From JAEUMD01 sp050246945 (GTDB taxonomy: Bacteria; Pseudomonadota; Alphaproteobacteria; Rhizobiales; Hyphomicrobiaceae): 64,000 bases of DNA. The position numbers and the translations under genes are program-made. The stretch is taken from NCBI GenBank assembly GCA_050246945.1, contig JBFWVC010000002.1, positions 248,001-312,000 of the forward strand, written 5' to 3'. Of the stretch, positions 34,167 through 42,155 are shown one piece after another. The notes beneath the pieces are model-generated. The model was not told the DNA's origin. It saw only the letters and a list, made by a program, of their open reading frames with translations, and made no database searches. The stretch's first letter is position 1. Every line of letters starts with the position of its first letter.

Positions 34167-34882
34167 CCACCGCCCAAGCCACGGCGCGGGAACCGCTGCC
34201 CGACAACGCCCCGCACGTTTTGGTCGTCGATGACGACCAGAAGATCCGCGACCTTCTGCGGCGCTACCTCACTGAGAATGGCTTTCGGGTCACGCCCGCA
34301 GCCGATGCCGCAGCCGCGCGCGCGGCAATGCGCGGGTTGGCCTTCGACATCATCCTTCTCGACGTCATGATGCCCGGCGAAAATGGCCTCGACCTCGCTC
34401 GCGACCTGAAAATGTCGTTGAGCGTACCGATACTGATGCTCACGGCCCGGTCTGAATCGGAGGATCGCATCGCCGGTCTCGAAGCCGGTGTTGACGATTA
34501 CCTTCCCAAGCCCTTCGAACCGCGCGAACTGCTTCTGCGATTGCAAAACATCCTTCGTCGCGGCCGCGTTCCGGCGCCTGGAGTTTCCGCAGACGAAGTT
34601 CGCATGGGATCGTACGTGTTTTTCGTCTCGCGCGGCGAGCTCAAGCGTGACGACGAGACCATCAAGCTGACCGAGCGCGAACGCGATCTCCTTCGCCAGT
34701 TCGCCCAGCGGCCAGGAACGCCGATCCAGCGCCACGAACTGTCGAGCGACGATACGACAGGATCCGAACGCGCCATCGACGTCCAGATCAATCGCCTGCG
34801 CCGCAAGATAGAGGCCGATCCGTCCAATCCAGTCTATCTGCAGACGGTTCGCGGCAAGGGCTATATCCTCTATACCGATTGA
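34163..34882 (+). CDS. petR: OmpR-family response regulator PetR
   Basis: A 239-residue response regulator. Receiver domain: acidic pocket DDDQ at 23-26, phospho-acceptor D67 in ILLDVMMPGENG, conserved Lys in YLPKPFEPRE. Effector: OmpR-type winged helix ending RAIDVQINRLRRKIEADPSN and VRGKGYILY. It is coupled to petP by a 4-base overlap and followed after about 110 bases by a histidine kinase gene, its likely partner. In R. capsulatus PetR can act without phosphorylation, so this kinase link should be treated as context only. Confidence 0.92.
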   Translation: MTTAQATAREPLPDNAPHVLVVDDDQKIRDLLRRYLTENGFRVTPAADAAAARAAMRGLAFDIILLDVMMPGENGLDLARDLKMSLSVPILMLTARSESEDRIAGLEAGVDDYLPKPFEPRELLLRLQNILRRGRVPAPGVSADEVRMGSYVFFVSRGELKRDDETIKLTERERDLLRQFAQRPGTPIQRHELSSDDTTGSERAIDVQINRLRRKIEADPSNPVYLQTVRGKGYILYTD

Positions 34883-34991
34883 TGGAGCGGCACCTCGGGC
34901 CAGGCGGGGCGGGGCTGTTGTTCGAGAAGTTCCCAGACGTCCATGACGTCCAGCGACTACCCCGCGAGCAAGAGGCATCGAGAGCCTGACG

Positions 34992-36434
34992 ATGGCGGTG
35001 ACGCCGGACATAACTGACGAGAAGACGCGCTCGCGCTACGGCATCCGCACCGCAGCGTGGCTGCGCGCGGTGTCCGCGCGGTTGAGGCGCTCGTTGCGCG
35101 GCCCTTCTCAATGGGTTGCGGATGCTATGCCCAAGGGGCTTTATGCCCGCGCCCTGATCATCATCATCGCACCAATTGTCGTTCTTGAAGGGGTCATCGC
35201 CTTCGTCTTCATGGAACGGCACTGGCAGGCCGTCACCCGACGCTTGTCGGAAGCTACCGCGCGCGACGTCGCCGCCCTGATCCAGGTCTACGAACAGGCC
35301 CCGCCGGGCGATGCCAGCCAGGCGCGCATCATCGAGTTGGCCCGCGACAAGCTCGGCCTGTCGCTGCAGTTCCTGCCGGCCGGAGACTTGCCCGAATCTC
35401 GTCCCAAGCCGTTTTTCGGCCTCCTTGACGCAGCCTTGTCCGACGAGATCCGGACGCGCATCAATCGGCCATTCTGGATCGATACGGTCGGCCAGTCACG
35501 CCATGTCGAGATCCGCATCAAGCTCGATAACGCCATCCTGCGCTTCATTGCCACGCGCACGCAGACCTACGCCTCCAATTCGCACATCTTCCTGCTCTGG
35601 ATGGTCGGCACGTCGGTGATCCTGCTGACCGTTGCGATCCTTTTCTTGCGCAATCAGATCCGCCCGATCCTTCGTCTCGCAGACGCCGCCGACGAGTTCG
35701 GCAAGGGCCGTCCCATCCCGGAGGATTTCCGGCCTCGCGGCGCGCGCGAAGTGCGTCAGGCTGCCCAGGCGTTTCTCGAGATGCGAGATCGCATCAAGAC
35801 CCACGTTGACCAACGCACCACCATGCTCGCCGGTGTAAGCCACGACCTGCGCACCGTTCTGACACGCTTCAAGCTCGAGCTGGCGCTGCTCGGCGATACG
35901 CCCGAGGCGCAATCCCTGCACGCCGACGTGAACGAGATGCAGCACATGCTGGAGGACTATCTCGCCTTCACCAAGGGTGATGGCGGTGAAGAGGCCTGCC
36001 CCACCAACGTTCGCGAGCTTTTGGAAGAGATTCAGTCCGAGGCGGATGTCTACGGCGCACCAGTCGAACTGAAACTCAGGAAGCGCAGTCGCGACCTGGT
36101 CGTGCCGTTGAAGCGCAATGCATTCAAGCGCGCAATCACGAACCTCGTCACCAATGCCGCACGCTACGGCGACCAGATCATCATCCGCGCGGCCACCGAA
36201 GGTCCCTGGCTCAGGGTCGAGGTGGACGACGACGGCCCGGGCATTCCTGCAGCGGAGCGCGACAACGTTTTCAGACCATTCTACCGCATCGACCACGCGC
36301 GCAATCAGGACAAAAGCAACACTGGTCTTGGCCTTGCAATTGCCCGCGACATCGCCAAGAGCCACGGCGGCGACATCACGCTGGGCGAAAGCTCCATGGG
36401 AGGCTTGCGCGCGATCATCTCCGTGCCGCTCTAG
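34992..36434 (+). CDS. EnvZ-like HAMP sensor histidine kinase
   Basis: A 480-residue membrane kinase. Helices near residues 50-72 and 200-218 flank a periplasmic domain; HAMP follows (RNQIRPILRLADAADEFGKG). The phospho-accepting His284 sits in AGVSHDLRTVLTRFKLELAL. ATP-binding boxes: N (NLVTNAARYG), G1 (DDDGPGIPA), F (FRPFYRID) and G2 (NTGLGLAIARDIAKSHGG). It most likely phosphorylates PetR. The TAG stop (36432-36434) is formed at the CTAG edge of palindromic element C copy 2, so the original C-terminus may have been changed slightly. Confidence 0.93.
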   Translation: MAVTPDITDEKTRSRYGIRTAAWLRAVSARLRRSLRGPSQWVADAMPKGLYARALIIIIAPIVVLEGVIAFVFMERHWQAVTRRLSEATARDVAALIQVYEQAPPGDASQARIIELARDKLGLSLQFLPAGDLPESRPKPFFGLLDAALSDEIRTRINRPFWIDTVGQSRHVEIRIKLDNAILRFIATRTQTYASNSHIFLLWMVGTSVILLTVAILFLRNQIRPILRLADAADEFGKGRPIPEDFRPRGAREVRQAAQAFLEMRDRIKTHVDQRTTMLAGVSHDLRTVLTRFKLELALLGDTPEAQSLHADVNEMQHMLEDYLAFTKGDGGEEACPTNVRELLEEIQSEADVYGAPVELKLRKRSRDLVVPLKRNAFKRAITNLVTNAARYGDQIIIRAATEGPWLRVEVDDDGPGIPAAERDNVFRPFYRIDHARNQDKSNTGLGLAIARDIAKSHGGDITLGESSMGGLRAIISVPL

Positions 36435-36506
36435 TGTGATGATCGAGAAATCCGCTTAATACTTTTCGGCCGGGTTGCGAGGCGGACTTCTCGATCTCAA
36501 TCACAC
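36434..36506 (-). repeat. Palindromic element family C, copy 2 (inverted)
   Basis: A 73-base element with perfect ends GTGTGAT and ATCACAC, set between CTAG at 36431 and CTAG at 36506-36509. It is the reverse orientation of copy 1 at 20276 and close to it in sequence. Both flanking CTAGs are intact, which shows the presumed TA target duplication best. Confidence 0.9.
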
Positions 36507-36553
36507 TAGAACTCTGAAATTGCTAGTGTCGTTCAGGCCCAGAGCCTGAATGG

Positions 36554-36575
36554 CTCCAGGGTCCGGACCCTGGAG
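36554..36575. repeat. Perfect 22-bp palindrome
   Basis: CTCCAGGGTCC followed by GGACCCTGGAG, perfectly symmetric. A smaller hairpin (TTCAGGC / GCCTGAA) precedes it at 36536-36550. It joins directly to family A copy at 36573. It may be part of a larger mosaic repeat. Confidence 0.75.
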
Positions 36576-36621
36576 CGTGTTGAGATGAAGTGTGCAGCGG
36601 CTCAGCGTAAAAATCATGCTC
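36573..36621. repeat. Palindromic repeat family A, copy at 36573
   Basis: A 49-base copy, GAGCGTGTTGAG to AATCATGCTC, with the conserved core GTGTGCAGCGG and right inner arm CTCAGCG. It lies between the histidine kinase and TetR genes, which are convergent. Confidence 0.8.
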
Positions 36622-36684
36622 GAAACATGAGAGCATAGTGTGGCGCGGCGCGCAGTGAGGCGACCGTTGCCGAGGTCGGCTGCT

Positions 36685-37404
36685 CTACACGTGCCTTTCC
36701 GCGTCGCCCGGGGCCGCTGTCCCCGACGCATTGTCGTGTCCCGCATCACTGCCATGCCGATGCGCGCGCGACGACGTAGCCTGCGCCAACACCGAGGCCA
36801 CGCGCCCGCCCGCGTCGCGCATCGTGCGCACGATCCCATTGAGCGATGCAAGCGTCCGCTCGCCCCGCCGGAGGCGCCGGTCGAGCACCGCCATCGTTCG
36901 TGCCTGTCCTGGATCGTCGTCCACGAGCCACGTCCGGTAGACCGAAGCGTAAACCGCCGCCAGCCCCGCCACCCGAATTCCGCCTTCGAGCCCGCCCGCA
37001 CCTATACCCGCTGCCTCGAGCATCCACGCCTGAGACGCGACGAACGCCCCGATCAGCGCAGGGTCGGCGGACGCATCTTGAGAGATGGACTTCAACGCCG
37101 CCTTGTAGGGTGTCAGCGCGTCGAACCGCGCCATCACGATCTCGAAAAGCTGATCGCGCTTTGGATCGTCCGCGCCATGCTGCGGCTGCGCGGCAAGCAC
37201 CGCATCGTCGACCGCTCTGACGAATGCGGCGAGCACCTCACCCTTGCTGGAGAAATGATCGCGCATCCCCATGAGGTCCATCCCCGCGCGCTCTGCGATG
37301 TCGCGCAGCGAAACCTCGCGCCAGGACCGCTCTGTCGCCAATGCCAGAGCCGCGTCGATGATGCGCCCCTTGGGGCCGGTAAGGTCAACCACCGCAACCA
37401 CCAT
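36685..37404 (-). CDS. TetR-family transcriptional regulator
   Basis: A 239-residue regulator. The N-terminal helix-turn-helix reads GRIIDAALALATERSWREVSLRDIAERAGMDLMGMRDHFSSKGEVLAAF. The C-terminal half has LFEIVMARFDALTPYKAAL, a segment reminiscent of COQ9-like proteins that are fused or related to TetR folds. AGAGGAGT upstream fixes the start at 37404. It lies after the arsenic operon on the same strand but 150 bases away. No target can be named. Confidence 0.82.
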   Translation of the reverse strand: MVVAVVDLTGPKGRIIDAALALATERSWREVSLRDIAERAGMDLMGMRDHFSSKGEVLAAFVRAVDDAVLAAQPQHGADDPKRDQLFEIVMARFDALTPYKAALKSISQDASADPALIGAFVASQAWMLEAAGIGAGGLEGGIRVAGLAAVYASVYRTWLVDDDPGQARTMAVLDRRLRRGERTLASLNGIVRTMRDAGGRVASVLAQATSSRAHRHGSDAGHDNASGTAAPGDAERHV

Positions 37405-37555
37405 TTCGGAACTCCTCTGAGCAGGCATAACTCGCGCCGGCACGCATGTGCGACCGCCAATGCATCTGAGGTAGGCGATCCGCCGGCCGTTTGCCAGGGC
37501 GGTCACTCCACGTCGTTGTCGCAACCGGGCCCGAAATGCCCTGCAGACGAGACGT

Positions 37556-38035
37556 TCAGCTCCTCTTGGGGGGTTTACCCGTCTTCGTGGCAGCGGACGT
37601 GCCTGACGTCTCGGCCACCGTGGCCTTCACCGCAACCACCTCGCCGTCTTCCTTGGTGAACGTGCCGATATCGGGATTGTCGAGAATTTCCAGCACGACC
37701 TCCGAAGGCCGGCACAGGCGCGCGCCCTTCTTTGTCACCACGATCGGGCGGTTGATGAGGATAGGGTTCTCCATCATGGCGTCGATCACCTGCGCATCGC
37801 TGAGCGTGGTATCGCCAAGCCCCAGCTCGTCATAGGGCGTGCCCTTCTGGCGCAGGATGTCGCGCGGAGCTGCTTTCATCTTCTTCAACAGATCCATCAG
37901 CGTCTCGCGTGAGGGTGGATCCTTGAGATATTCGATGACCGTGGGCTCTACACCCGACGCGCGTATCATCGCCAGCGTGTTGCGCGAGGTCCCGCACCTC
38001 GGGTTGTGATAGATCGTGACGCCCATTTTCTGCAT
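37556..38035 (-). CDS. arsC: Arsenate reductase, glutaredoxin-dependent type
   Basis: A 159-residue ArsC of the Spx/ArsC fold. Catalytic Cys14 lies in HNPRCGTSRNT; the PYDELGLGD loop and the NRPIVVTKKGARLCRPSE segment with substrate-binding arginines are present. It reduces arsenate to arsenite using glutathione and glutaredoxin. A C-terminal tail of about 25 residues rich in Thr, Ala and Lys is extra. Start at 38035 or at 38026 (MGVTIYH). It is last in the arsenic operon and is the second arsenate reductase there, from a different protein family than the first. Confidence 0.92.
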   Translation of the reverse strand: MQKMGVTIYHNPRCGTSRNTLAMIRASGVEPTVIEYLKDPPSRETLMDLLKKMKAAPRDILRQKGTPYDELGLGDTTLSDAQVIDAMMENPILINRPIVVTKKGARLCRPSEVVLEILDNPDIGTFTKEDGEVVAVKATVAETSGTSAATKTGKPPKRS

Positions 38036-38074
38036 CGCCTTTCAGTCGCGTCTGCGCCTTGCTCCGCCACGAAG

Positions 38075-38761
38075 CTATTCCGCCGGCTCCACGGCTGCAA
38101 CGCGCCGGCGCCCGAGCATGGCACGAACGGCCACCACCGCCAGAACTGCACCGGCGGCTTGCGCGACAATGAACACGGGCACGTCCGGCGGACGGATGCC
38201 GGCGAACGTGTCAGAGAAGGCCCGCGCGATCGTAACTGCCGGGTTCGCAAACGAGGTGGATGCCGTGAACCAGTAGGCCGATGTGATGTAGGCTCCGACA
38301 CTCGTCGCGACTGCCTGAGGTCGCGCGGTAATCGTCAGAAGGATCGTTGTCACGAGGCCGAACGTGGCGACCGTTTCGGATATCCATTGCCCCGGACTTG
38401 CCCGCACCCTGAGCGACACCTGCGCGATCGCCTGATCGAACATCGCGTGCGCAAGCAGAACGCCGGCGATGCCCGCAAGCACCTGTACCACAACATAGGC
38501 CGCCGCCGTCTCCCGCCCGATTTCGCCGCGCAGGAGAAACGCCAACGTCACCGCCGGATTGAAATGCGCGCCCGACAGCGGCCCCAGCATGGTGATCAGC
38601 ACATAGAGCATGGCGCCCGTTGCAATCGTATTGCAAAGCAGGGCCAGCGCCACGTTCCCGCCCGCCAGTTGCTCCGCCATGATGCCCGAACCCACAACGG
38701 CAGCGAGCAGCATTGCCGTGCCAAGCGCTTCGGCAGCCAGTTTGCGCGCAAGATCGTTCAT
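38075..38761 (-). CDS. aqpS: Aquaglyceroporin-type arsenite channel AqpS
   Basis: A 228-residue MIP channel with six membrane helices and two NPA motifs, HFNPAVT near residue 67 and FANPAVT near residue 172. In Sinorhizobium meliloti AqpS replaces the ArsB pump in the ars operon: arsenite made inside the cell leaves through the channel down its gradient. The same arrangement is seen here: no arsB or acr3 is in the operon. The start overlaps the stop of the upstream arsC by four bases (ATGA). Confidence 0.9.
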   Translation of the reverse strand: MNDLARKLAAEALGTAMLLAAVVGSGIMAEQLAGGNVALALLCNTIATGAMLYVLITMLGPLSGAHFNPAVTLAFLLRGEIGRETAAAYVVVQVLAGIAGVLLAHAMFDQAIAQVSLRVRASPGQWISETVATFGLVTTILLTITARPQAVATSVGAYITSAYWFTASTSFANPAVTIARAFSDTFAGIRPPDVPVFIVAQAAGAVLAVVAVRAMLGRRRVAAVEPAE

Positions 38762-39303
38762 GCGTTCACCGCCTTCTCCGGCTGCGACATCGCACTGCGA
38801 CCGATCCGGTCGAGCTCCCGCTGCAGCGACATCTTGTCGAGTTCACCCATCGGCAGGTTCGTGAAGATCGAGATTCGCTGATAGAGCATGCGGTGCGTGT
38901 CTGCGAACGCAGCCGCAATTTCCGCCTCCGAGCTCTTCACCTCGGACGGATCGGCTACCCCCCAATGCGCGCTCGTCGGCTGGCCTGGCCAGACCGGACA
39001 GGTTTCGTTCGCGGCATTGTCGCAGACCGTGAACACGAAATCCATTCTCGGAGCCTCAGGCTTGGCGAACTCGTCCCACGACTTGGAGCGAATGCCGCTC
39101 GTGTCGTAGTTGAGCCGTTCGAGCAGCTGGATCGCGAATGGATTGACTTGCCCCCTTGGCTGCGAACCAGCAGAGAAGCCGCGGAAACGTCCCGCCCCCA
39201 GACGGTTCATGATCGCTTCTGCCAGAACCGAACGTGCCGAATTGTGCGTGCACAGGAACAAAACGTTGTAGACGCGTGAACTATCTGCGTTTGACGCTGA
39301 CAT
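38758..39303 (-). CDS. arsC: Arsenate reductase, low-molecular-weight phosphatase (thioredoxin) type
   Basis: A 181-residue enzyme of the LMW-PTPase fold. The P-loop CTHNSARS begins with Cys18 and ends with R24 (CX5R); FTVCDNAANETCPVWPGQP carries the further redox cysteines, and HWGVADPSE the acid motif. It reduces arsenate to arsenite. The start is at 39303, inside the 3' end of arsR (23-base overlap). In relatives this gene is often the arsC next to arsR. The window thus has two unrelated arsenate reductases in one operon. Confidence 0.92.
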   Translation of the reverse strand: MSASNADSSRVYNVLFLCTHNSARSVLAEAIMNRLGAGRFRGFSAGSQPRGQVNPFAIQLLERLNYDTSGIRSKSWDEFAKPEAPRMDFVFTVCDNAANETCPVWPGQPTSAHWGVADPSEVKSSEAEIAAAFADTHRMLYQRISIFTNLPMGELDKMSLQRELDRIGRSAMSQPEKAVNA

Positions 39304-39658
39304 GACTGGACCCTTTCGACGGTGGCGGACAACAAGCGGTGGAAGGCACGGGAAGGCCGCCGCAAAGCTCCGGGCGGCCGCCACAGCAGTCTTCGGTAAG
39401 GAAGGTCAGCAGTTCGCGCATGGCCGGGACAACCAGCCGGTAGCGGATGAAACGCCCCTCGCGCGCGGCGCTTACGAGACCGGCCCGCTCGAGTTCCTTG
39501 ACGTGAAACGACAGCCCCTGCGCGGCGATGCCGATACCCTCTGCGAGCTGCCCGGCGGTTTGCCCTGCTTCGCCCGCCGCCACGAGGCGACGGAAGATCG
39601 CAAGCCGATGCTCCTGGGCGAGCGCAGCAAGAGAGCGGATGGCGGTTTCGTTATCCAT
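39281..39658 (-). CDS. arsR: ArsR-family arsenite-responsive repressor
   Basis: A 125-residue winged-helix repressor. The DNA-binding region reads QTAGQLAEGIGIAAQGLSFHVKELERAGLV. The C-terminus is cysteine-rich (TEDCCGGRPELCGG and STACCPP), the place where several ArsR lineages bind arsenite. It heads the ars operon and overlaps arsC. A -10 TATAAT lies only a few bases before the ATG, so the message may be leaderless, and a TTTCAAT/ATTGAAA inverted repeat covers it. Confidence 0.92.
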   Translation of the reverse strand: MDNETAIRSLAALAQEHRLAIFRRLVAAGEAGQTAGQLAEGIGIAAQGLSFHVKELERAGLVSAAREGRFIRYRLVVPAMRELLTFLTEDCCGGRPELCGGLPVPSTACCPPPSKGSSHVSVKRR

Positions 39659-39659
39659 C

Positions 39660-39691
39660 TTTCAATTATACAAGAACTATTGAAATGTAAA
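39660..39691 (-). promoter_or_regulatory. arsR promoter and probable ArsR operator
   Basis: On the minus strand TTTACA (39691-39686) and TATAAT (39670-39665) make a -35/-10 pair with a short 15-base spacer. TTTCAAT and ATTGAAA (39679-39685 and 39660-39666) form an inverted repeat across the -10. Transcription would begin at or next to the arsR ATG at 39658. ArsR binding here would block RNA polymerase. Confidence 0.6.
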
Positions 39692-40285
39692 TGGCGGGTG
39701 ATGCTGAACATGCCGTTTTGGGCGTAGCTACTTCTTCCTCAGGCTCACGGCGCCACCCGAAATCGCTTCAAAGGTTCGGCGGCCAGAGCTCAATTGACTG
39801 AAGTGTGCCGCGGTTTCGCAGTGCTTCGCGAGAACGACATGGACAAAAAACAGAAACTTGGAGCGTGGCGAGCGCTCCTGAGAGATCCCGACATGCTTGG
39901 GCCATGAATGGAGACGGCCAAGAGCCGCCGCTGCACATGCAGCGTCCTCGCACAGACGCCGCGAGCGATAAGCGAGCGCTGTGCGCCGCGAGCGAAAAGC
40001 CAGTAGAACGCCGTGCCTCACCCGAGGGTGCTCTCCGCCTCTCACAATCCCGTGACACAACAGGCTTTACTGTTGCATGCACCGTAACAGTATATCATAA
40101 CAAATCCGGAACAGACGCTTGCCACGCGTCGGCTTCCGTTGGGTTGGAGCCCGCATCCCACCTCCTGTGATGCGCGCCCGATCCCCCTCGAGCGGTCCGG
40201 AAGCGCCGGAGCCCTCTTTGGCCGACACCCCTCGGCTCACAGGGCTCACCCGACCGTCACACTCCAAGCCGCGAGCCCACGCCGA
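39692..40285. other. Intergenic, no gene seen
   Basis: Nearly 600 bases. Around 39785-39840 is a decayed version of repeat A (TGAAGTGTGCCGCGG). At 40068-40092 TACTGTT and AACAGTA form an inverted repeat in an AT-rich stretch. Open frames on both strands look random. Confidence 0.4.
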
Positions 40286-41113
40286 TCACCCGGCCAGCTC
40301 GCGGCCTCTTTTTGTCGCCGCCGCTATGGCTTCGGCCATCAGATCGGGAAGCCCGGCCCCTTGCCCCATCAGCACGGAAAGAGCCGCCGCCGTGGTGCCA
40401 CCCGGCGACGTAACGTTTTGACGAAGCTGTGACGCGCTTTCGGTCGACAGACGAAGGAGTTCGCCCGCACCCGATACCGTTGCCCGGGCAAGCCGCGCTG
40501 ACAACTCAGCATCAAGCCCTTGCGCCACGCCCGCCGCCGCCATCGCCTCGGCCAGCAGGAATACGTAAGCCGGTCCCGATCCCGAAACCGCGGTCACCGC
40601 ATCCATCAGCCCCTCGTCCTCGACCCAGCCGACCTCGCCCACGGCTTCCAGTAGCGATGTGGCAAGCGCGCGCTGTCGGGAACTGGCATGGCGATTGGCC
40701 ACGCAAACCGTTATGCCTCGGCCAATTGCCGCTGGCGTATTGGGCATCGCCCGGACCACTGCGGCGCCCTCGCCAAGATGCCTCTCGAAACTGTGAAGCG
40801 TCTTGCCCGCAGCGATTGAAAGGACCAGCGTCTTCGACCCGGCCAGTTTGGCAAGATTCGGGAACACGCCATCCATCGCCTGCGGCTTCACCGCGACGAC
40901 GATCACCGAAGGTGCAGCTGGCAGCGCGCCGGACAGGGGGGAACATGCAATGCCGTGATCGTGGAGGAGTTGCGCCACCTCGGCCGGCGGCCCGGGATCT
41001 TGCACGACGACCTGCATGGGATCGAGACCGCGCTTCAGCCAGCCGGACAGCATTGCCCCGCCCATCTTGCCTGCGCCGGCCAACAGCAACGGTCCATCGA
41101 GTTTAAGGGTCAT
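40286..41113 (-). CDS. proC: Pyrroline-5-carboxylate reductase
   Basis: A 275-residue enzyme for the last step of proline synthesis. The Rossmann motif LLLAGAGKMGGAMLSGWL, VVAVKPQAMDGVFP, RAMPNTPAAIGRGITV and the substrate-domain GSGPAYVFLLAEAMAAAGV are present. The start at 41113 fits the family; the extension to 41176 covers repeat element C copy 4. It follows ybjN on the same strand by about 215 bases, which now include two palindromic elements, so any original ybjN-proC operon has been interrupted. Confidence 0.95.
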   Translation of the reverse strand: MTLKLDGPLLLAGAGKMGGAMLSGWLKRGLDPMQVVVQDPGPPAEVAQLLHDHGIACSPLSGALPAAPSVIVVAVKPQAMDGVFPNLAKLAGSKTLVLSIAAGKTLHSFERHLGEGAAVVRAMPNTPAAIGRGITVCVANRHASSRQRALATSLLEAVGEVGWVEDEGLMDAVTAVSGSGPAYVFLLAEAMAAAGVAQGLDAELSARLARATVSGAGELLRLSTESASQLRQNVTSPGGTTAAALSVLMGQGAGLPDLMAEAIAAATKRGRELAG

Positions 41114-41144
41114 CAAGGTCCATCCTGCGGTGAAGGAGGCCCCA

Positions 41145-41182
41145 GTGTGATGATCGAGAGGTCCACTCGATCTCAATCACAC
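41145..41182 (-). repeat. Shortened palindromic element family C, copy 4
   Basis: A 38-base derivative, GTGTGATGATCGAGAG to CTCAATCACAC, keeping both ends of element C but lacking the central 35 bases. It shows that the ends are maintained while the middle is lost. It sits about 32 bases before the proC start. Confidence 0.8.
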
Positions 41183-41201
41183 GAGCTCGTGGATTTTTCC
41201 A

Positions 41202-41270
41202 GTGTCGCCTTAAGCGCGAAATTTGTTCGCTGCGTGCTGCAGAAAGAGACGAATTGCGCGATCACGACAC
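41202..41270 (-). repeat. Palindromic element family D, copy 3 (inverted)
   Basis: A 69-base element, GTGTCGCCTTAAGCG to GATCACGACAC, the reverse orientation of copies 1 and 2 and somewhat diverged. It stands 19 bases from the shortened element C, again side by side. Confidence 0.8.
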
Positions 41271-41329
41271 TACGGAATCAACCGCAACCCGGCATGACCC
41301 GCAAGAGGAAGTGGAACGCCGGTTGGCAC

Positions 41330-41827
41330 TCAAGCCTGGCCCTCCGTCTCGAACATCGTCGAGACGAGCGCCTCCCGGCTTTCCTTACCCGCCCAGACCA
41401 CAAACTGAAAGGCCTGATAATAGCGCTCGCAGGCTTCCAGCGCGGCGCCGAGCAGCGCCTCGCATTGGCGCGGCGTGGCAAGTGCCCCATTGAGCAGCAG
41501 GCCGTGGCGGAACATGACGAGACCTTCCTGGGCCCACAAATCGAAATGCCCGAGCCACAGCTGCTCGTTGATCTGGGCGATCAGCCGGTACATCTCGCCC
41601 AGGCGATAGTCGGGCACCTTGAAGTCGAACGAGCATGCGAGATGCAAGGCTTCCAGATCGCCGCGCCAGTTGAGTGACACTTGGTAATCTGTCCAGCTGC
41701 CTGTCACCACCAGCGTCAGCTCGTCATCCATCAACCGCTCGCAGGCCCAGCCGTGCGCGCTGGCCATCTGTTCGATGAGGTCGATCGGATTGGTGCTGCC
41801 CCCGAAGCTGGAATTCACCGAGCCCAT
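41330..41827 (-). CDS. YbjN domain-containing protein
   Basis: A 165-residue protein of the YbjN family: NPIDLIEQMASAHGWACERLMDDELTLVVTGSWTDYQVSLNWR, here by its ends at residues about 10-50, then FKVPDYRLGEMYRLIAQINEQLWLGHFDLW. The fold resembles type III secretion chaperones; in E. coli ybjN affects motility and stress tolerance. The start at 41827 (MGSVNSSF) has GAAAGG at good spacing; 41845 is the alternative. ubiK, ybjN and proC in this order are common in the order. Confidence 0.88.
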   Translation of the reverse strand: MGSVNSSFGGSTNPIDLIEQMASAHGWACERLMDDELTLVVTGSWTDYQVSLNWRGDLEALHLACSFDFKVPDYRLGEMYRLIAQINEQLWLGHFDLWAQEGLVMFRHGLLLNGALATPRQCEALLGAALEACERYYQAFQFVVWAGKESREALVSTMFETEGQA

Positions 41828-42155
41828 GCCTGCCCTTTCTTTCATGTCCGCCAGTGGTCAGAACCGCAACCGCTGGCTGAGCGACGAAAACAGAAGCACG
41901 GCATGAGTCGCAAGGACCAGCCCGGCTTGTCCACGTTGAAAGCGCAAATTCGATGGATTTCGCGAATTTGGGGCAAAATCGGCGGTCACGCTGTGGAAGG
42001 CCGCCGAGAATCCTCGACAATGCGCATCAGCGACATGGCATGCAGCGACTCGCTCAGTGCCGTGAAATGCCGCTGGCGCATTGAGCAAGACGACGCGCAA
42101 GCCGGATAGCGACACAAATGCCGAACGTTACGCGGCATAGCTAACGCAATGAACC
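41828..42155. other. Intergenic, no gene seen
   Basis: A 328-base gap between ubiK and ybjN, both on minus. No reading frame with a start signal, repeat or terminator with T-run was found. Confidence 0.35.

Noticed and set aside
39785..39840. Further copy of repeat family A
   Set aside because: Only the TGAAGTGTGCCGCGG part is recognisable; too decayed to annotate as a separate copy.
40081..40100. Zur box
   Set aside because: Only a loose resemblance to a Zur palindrome and no zinc gene starts nearby.
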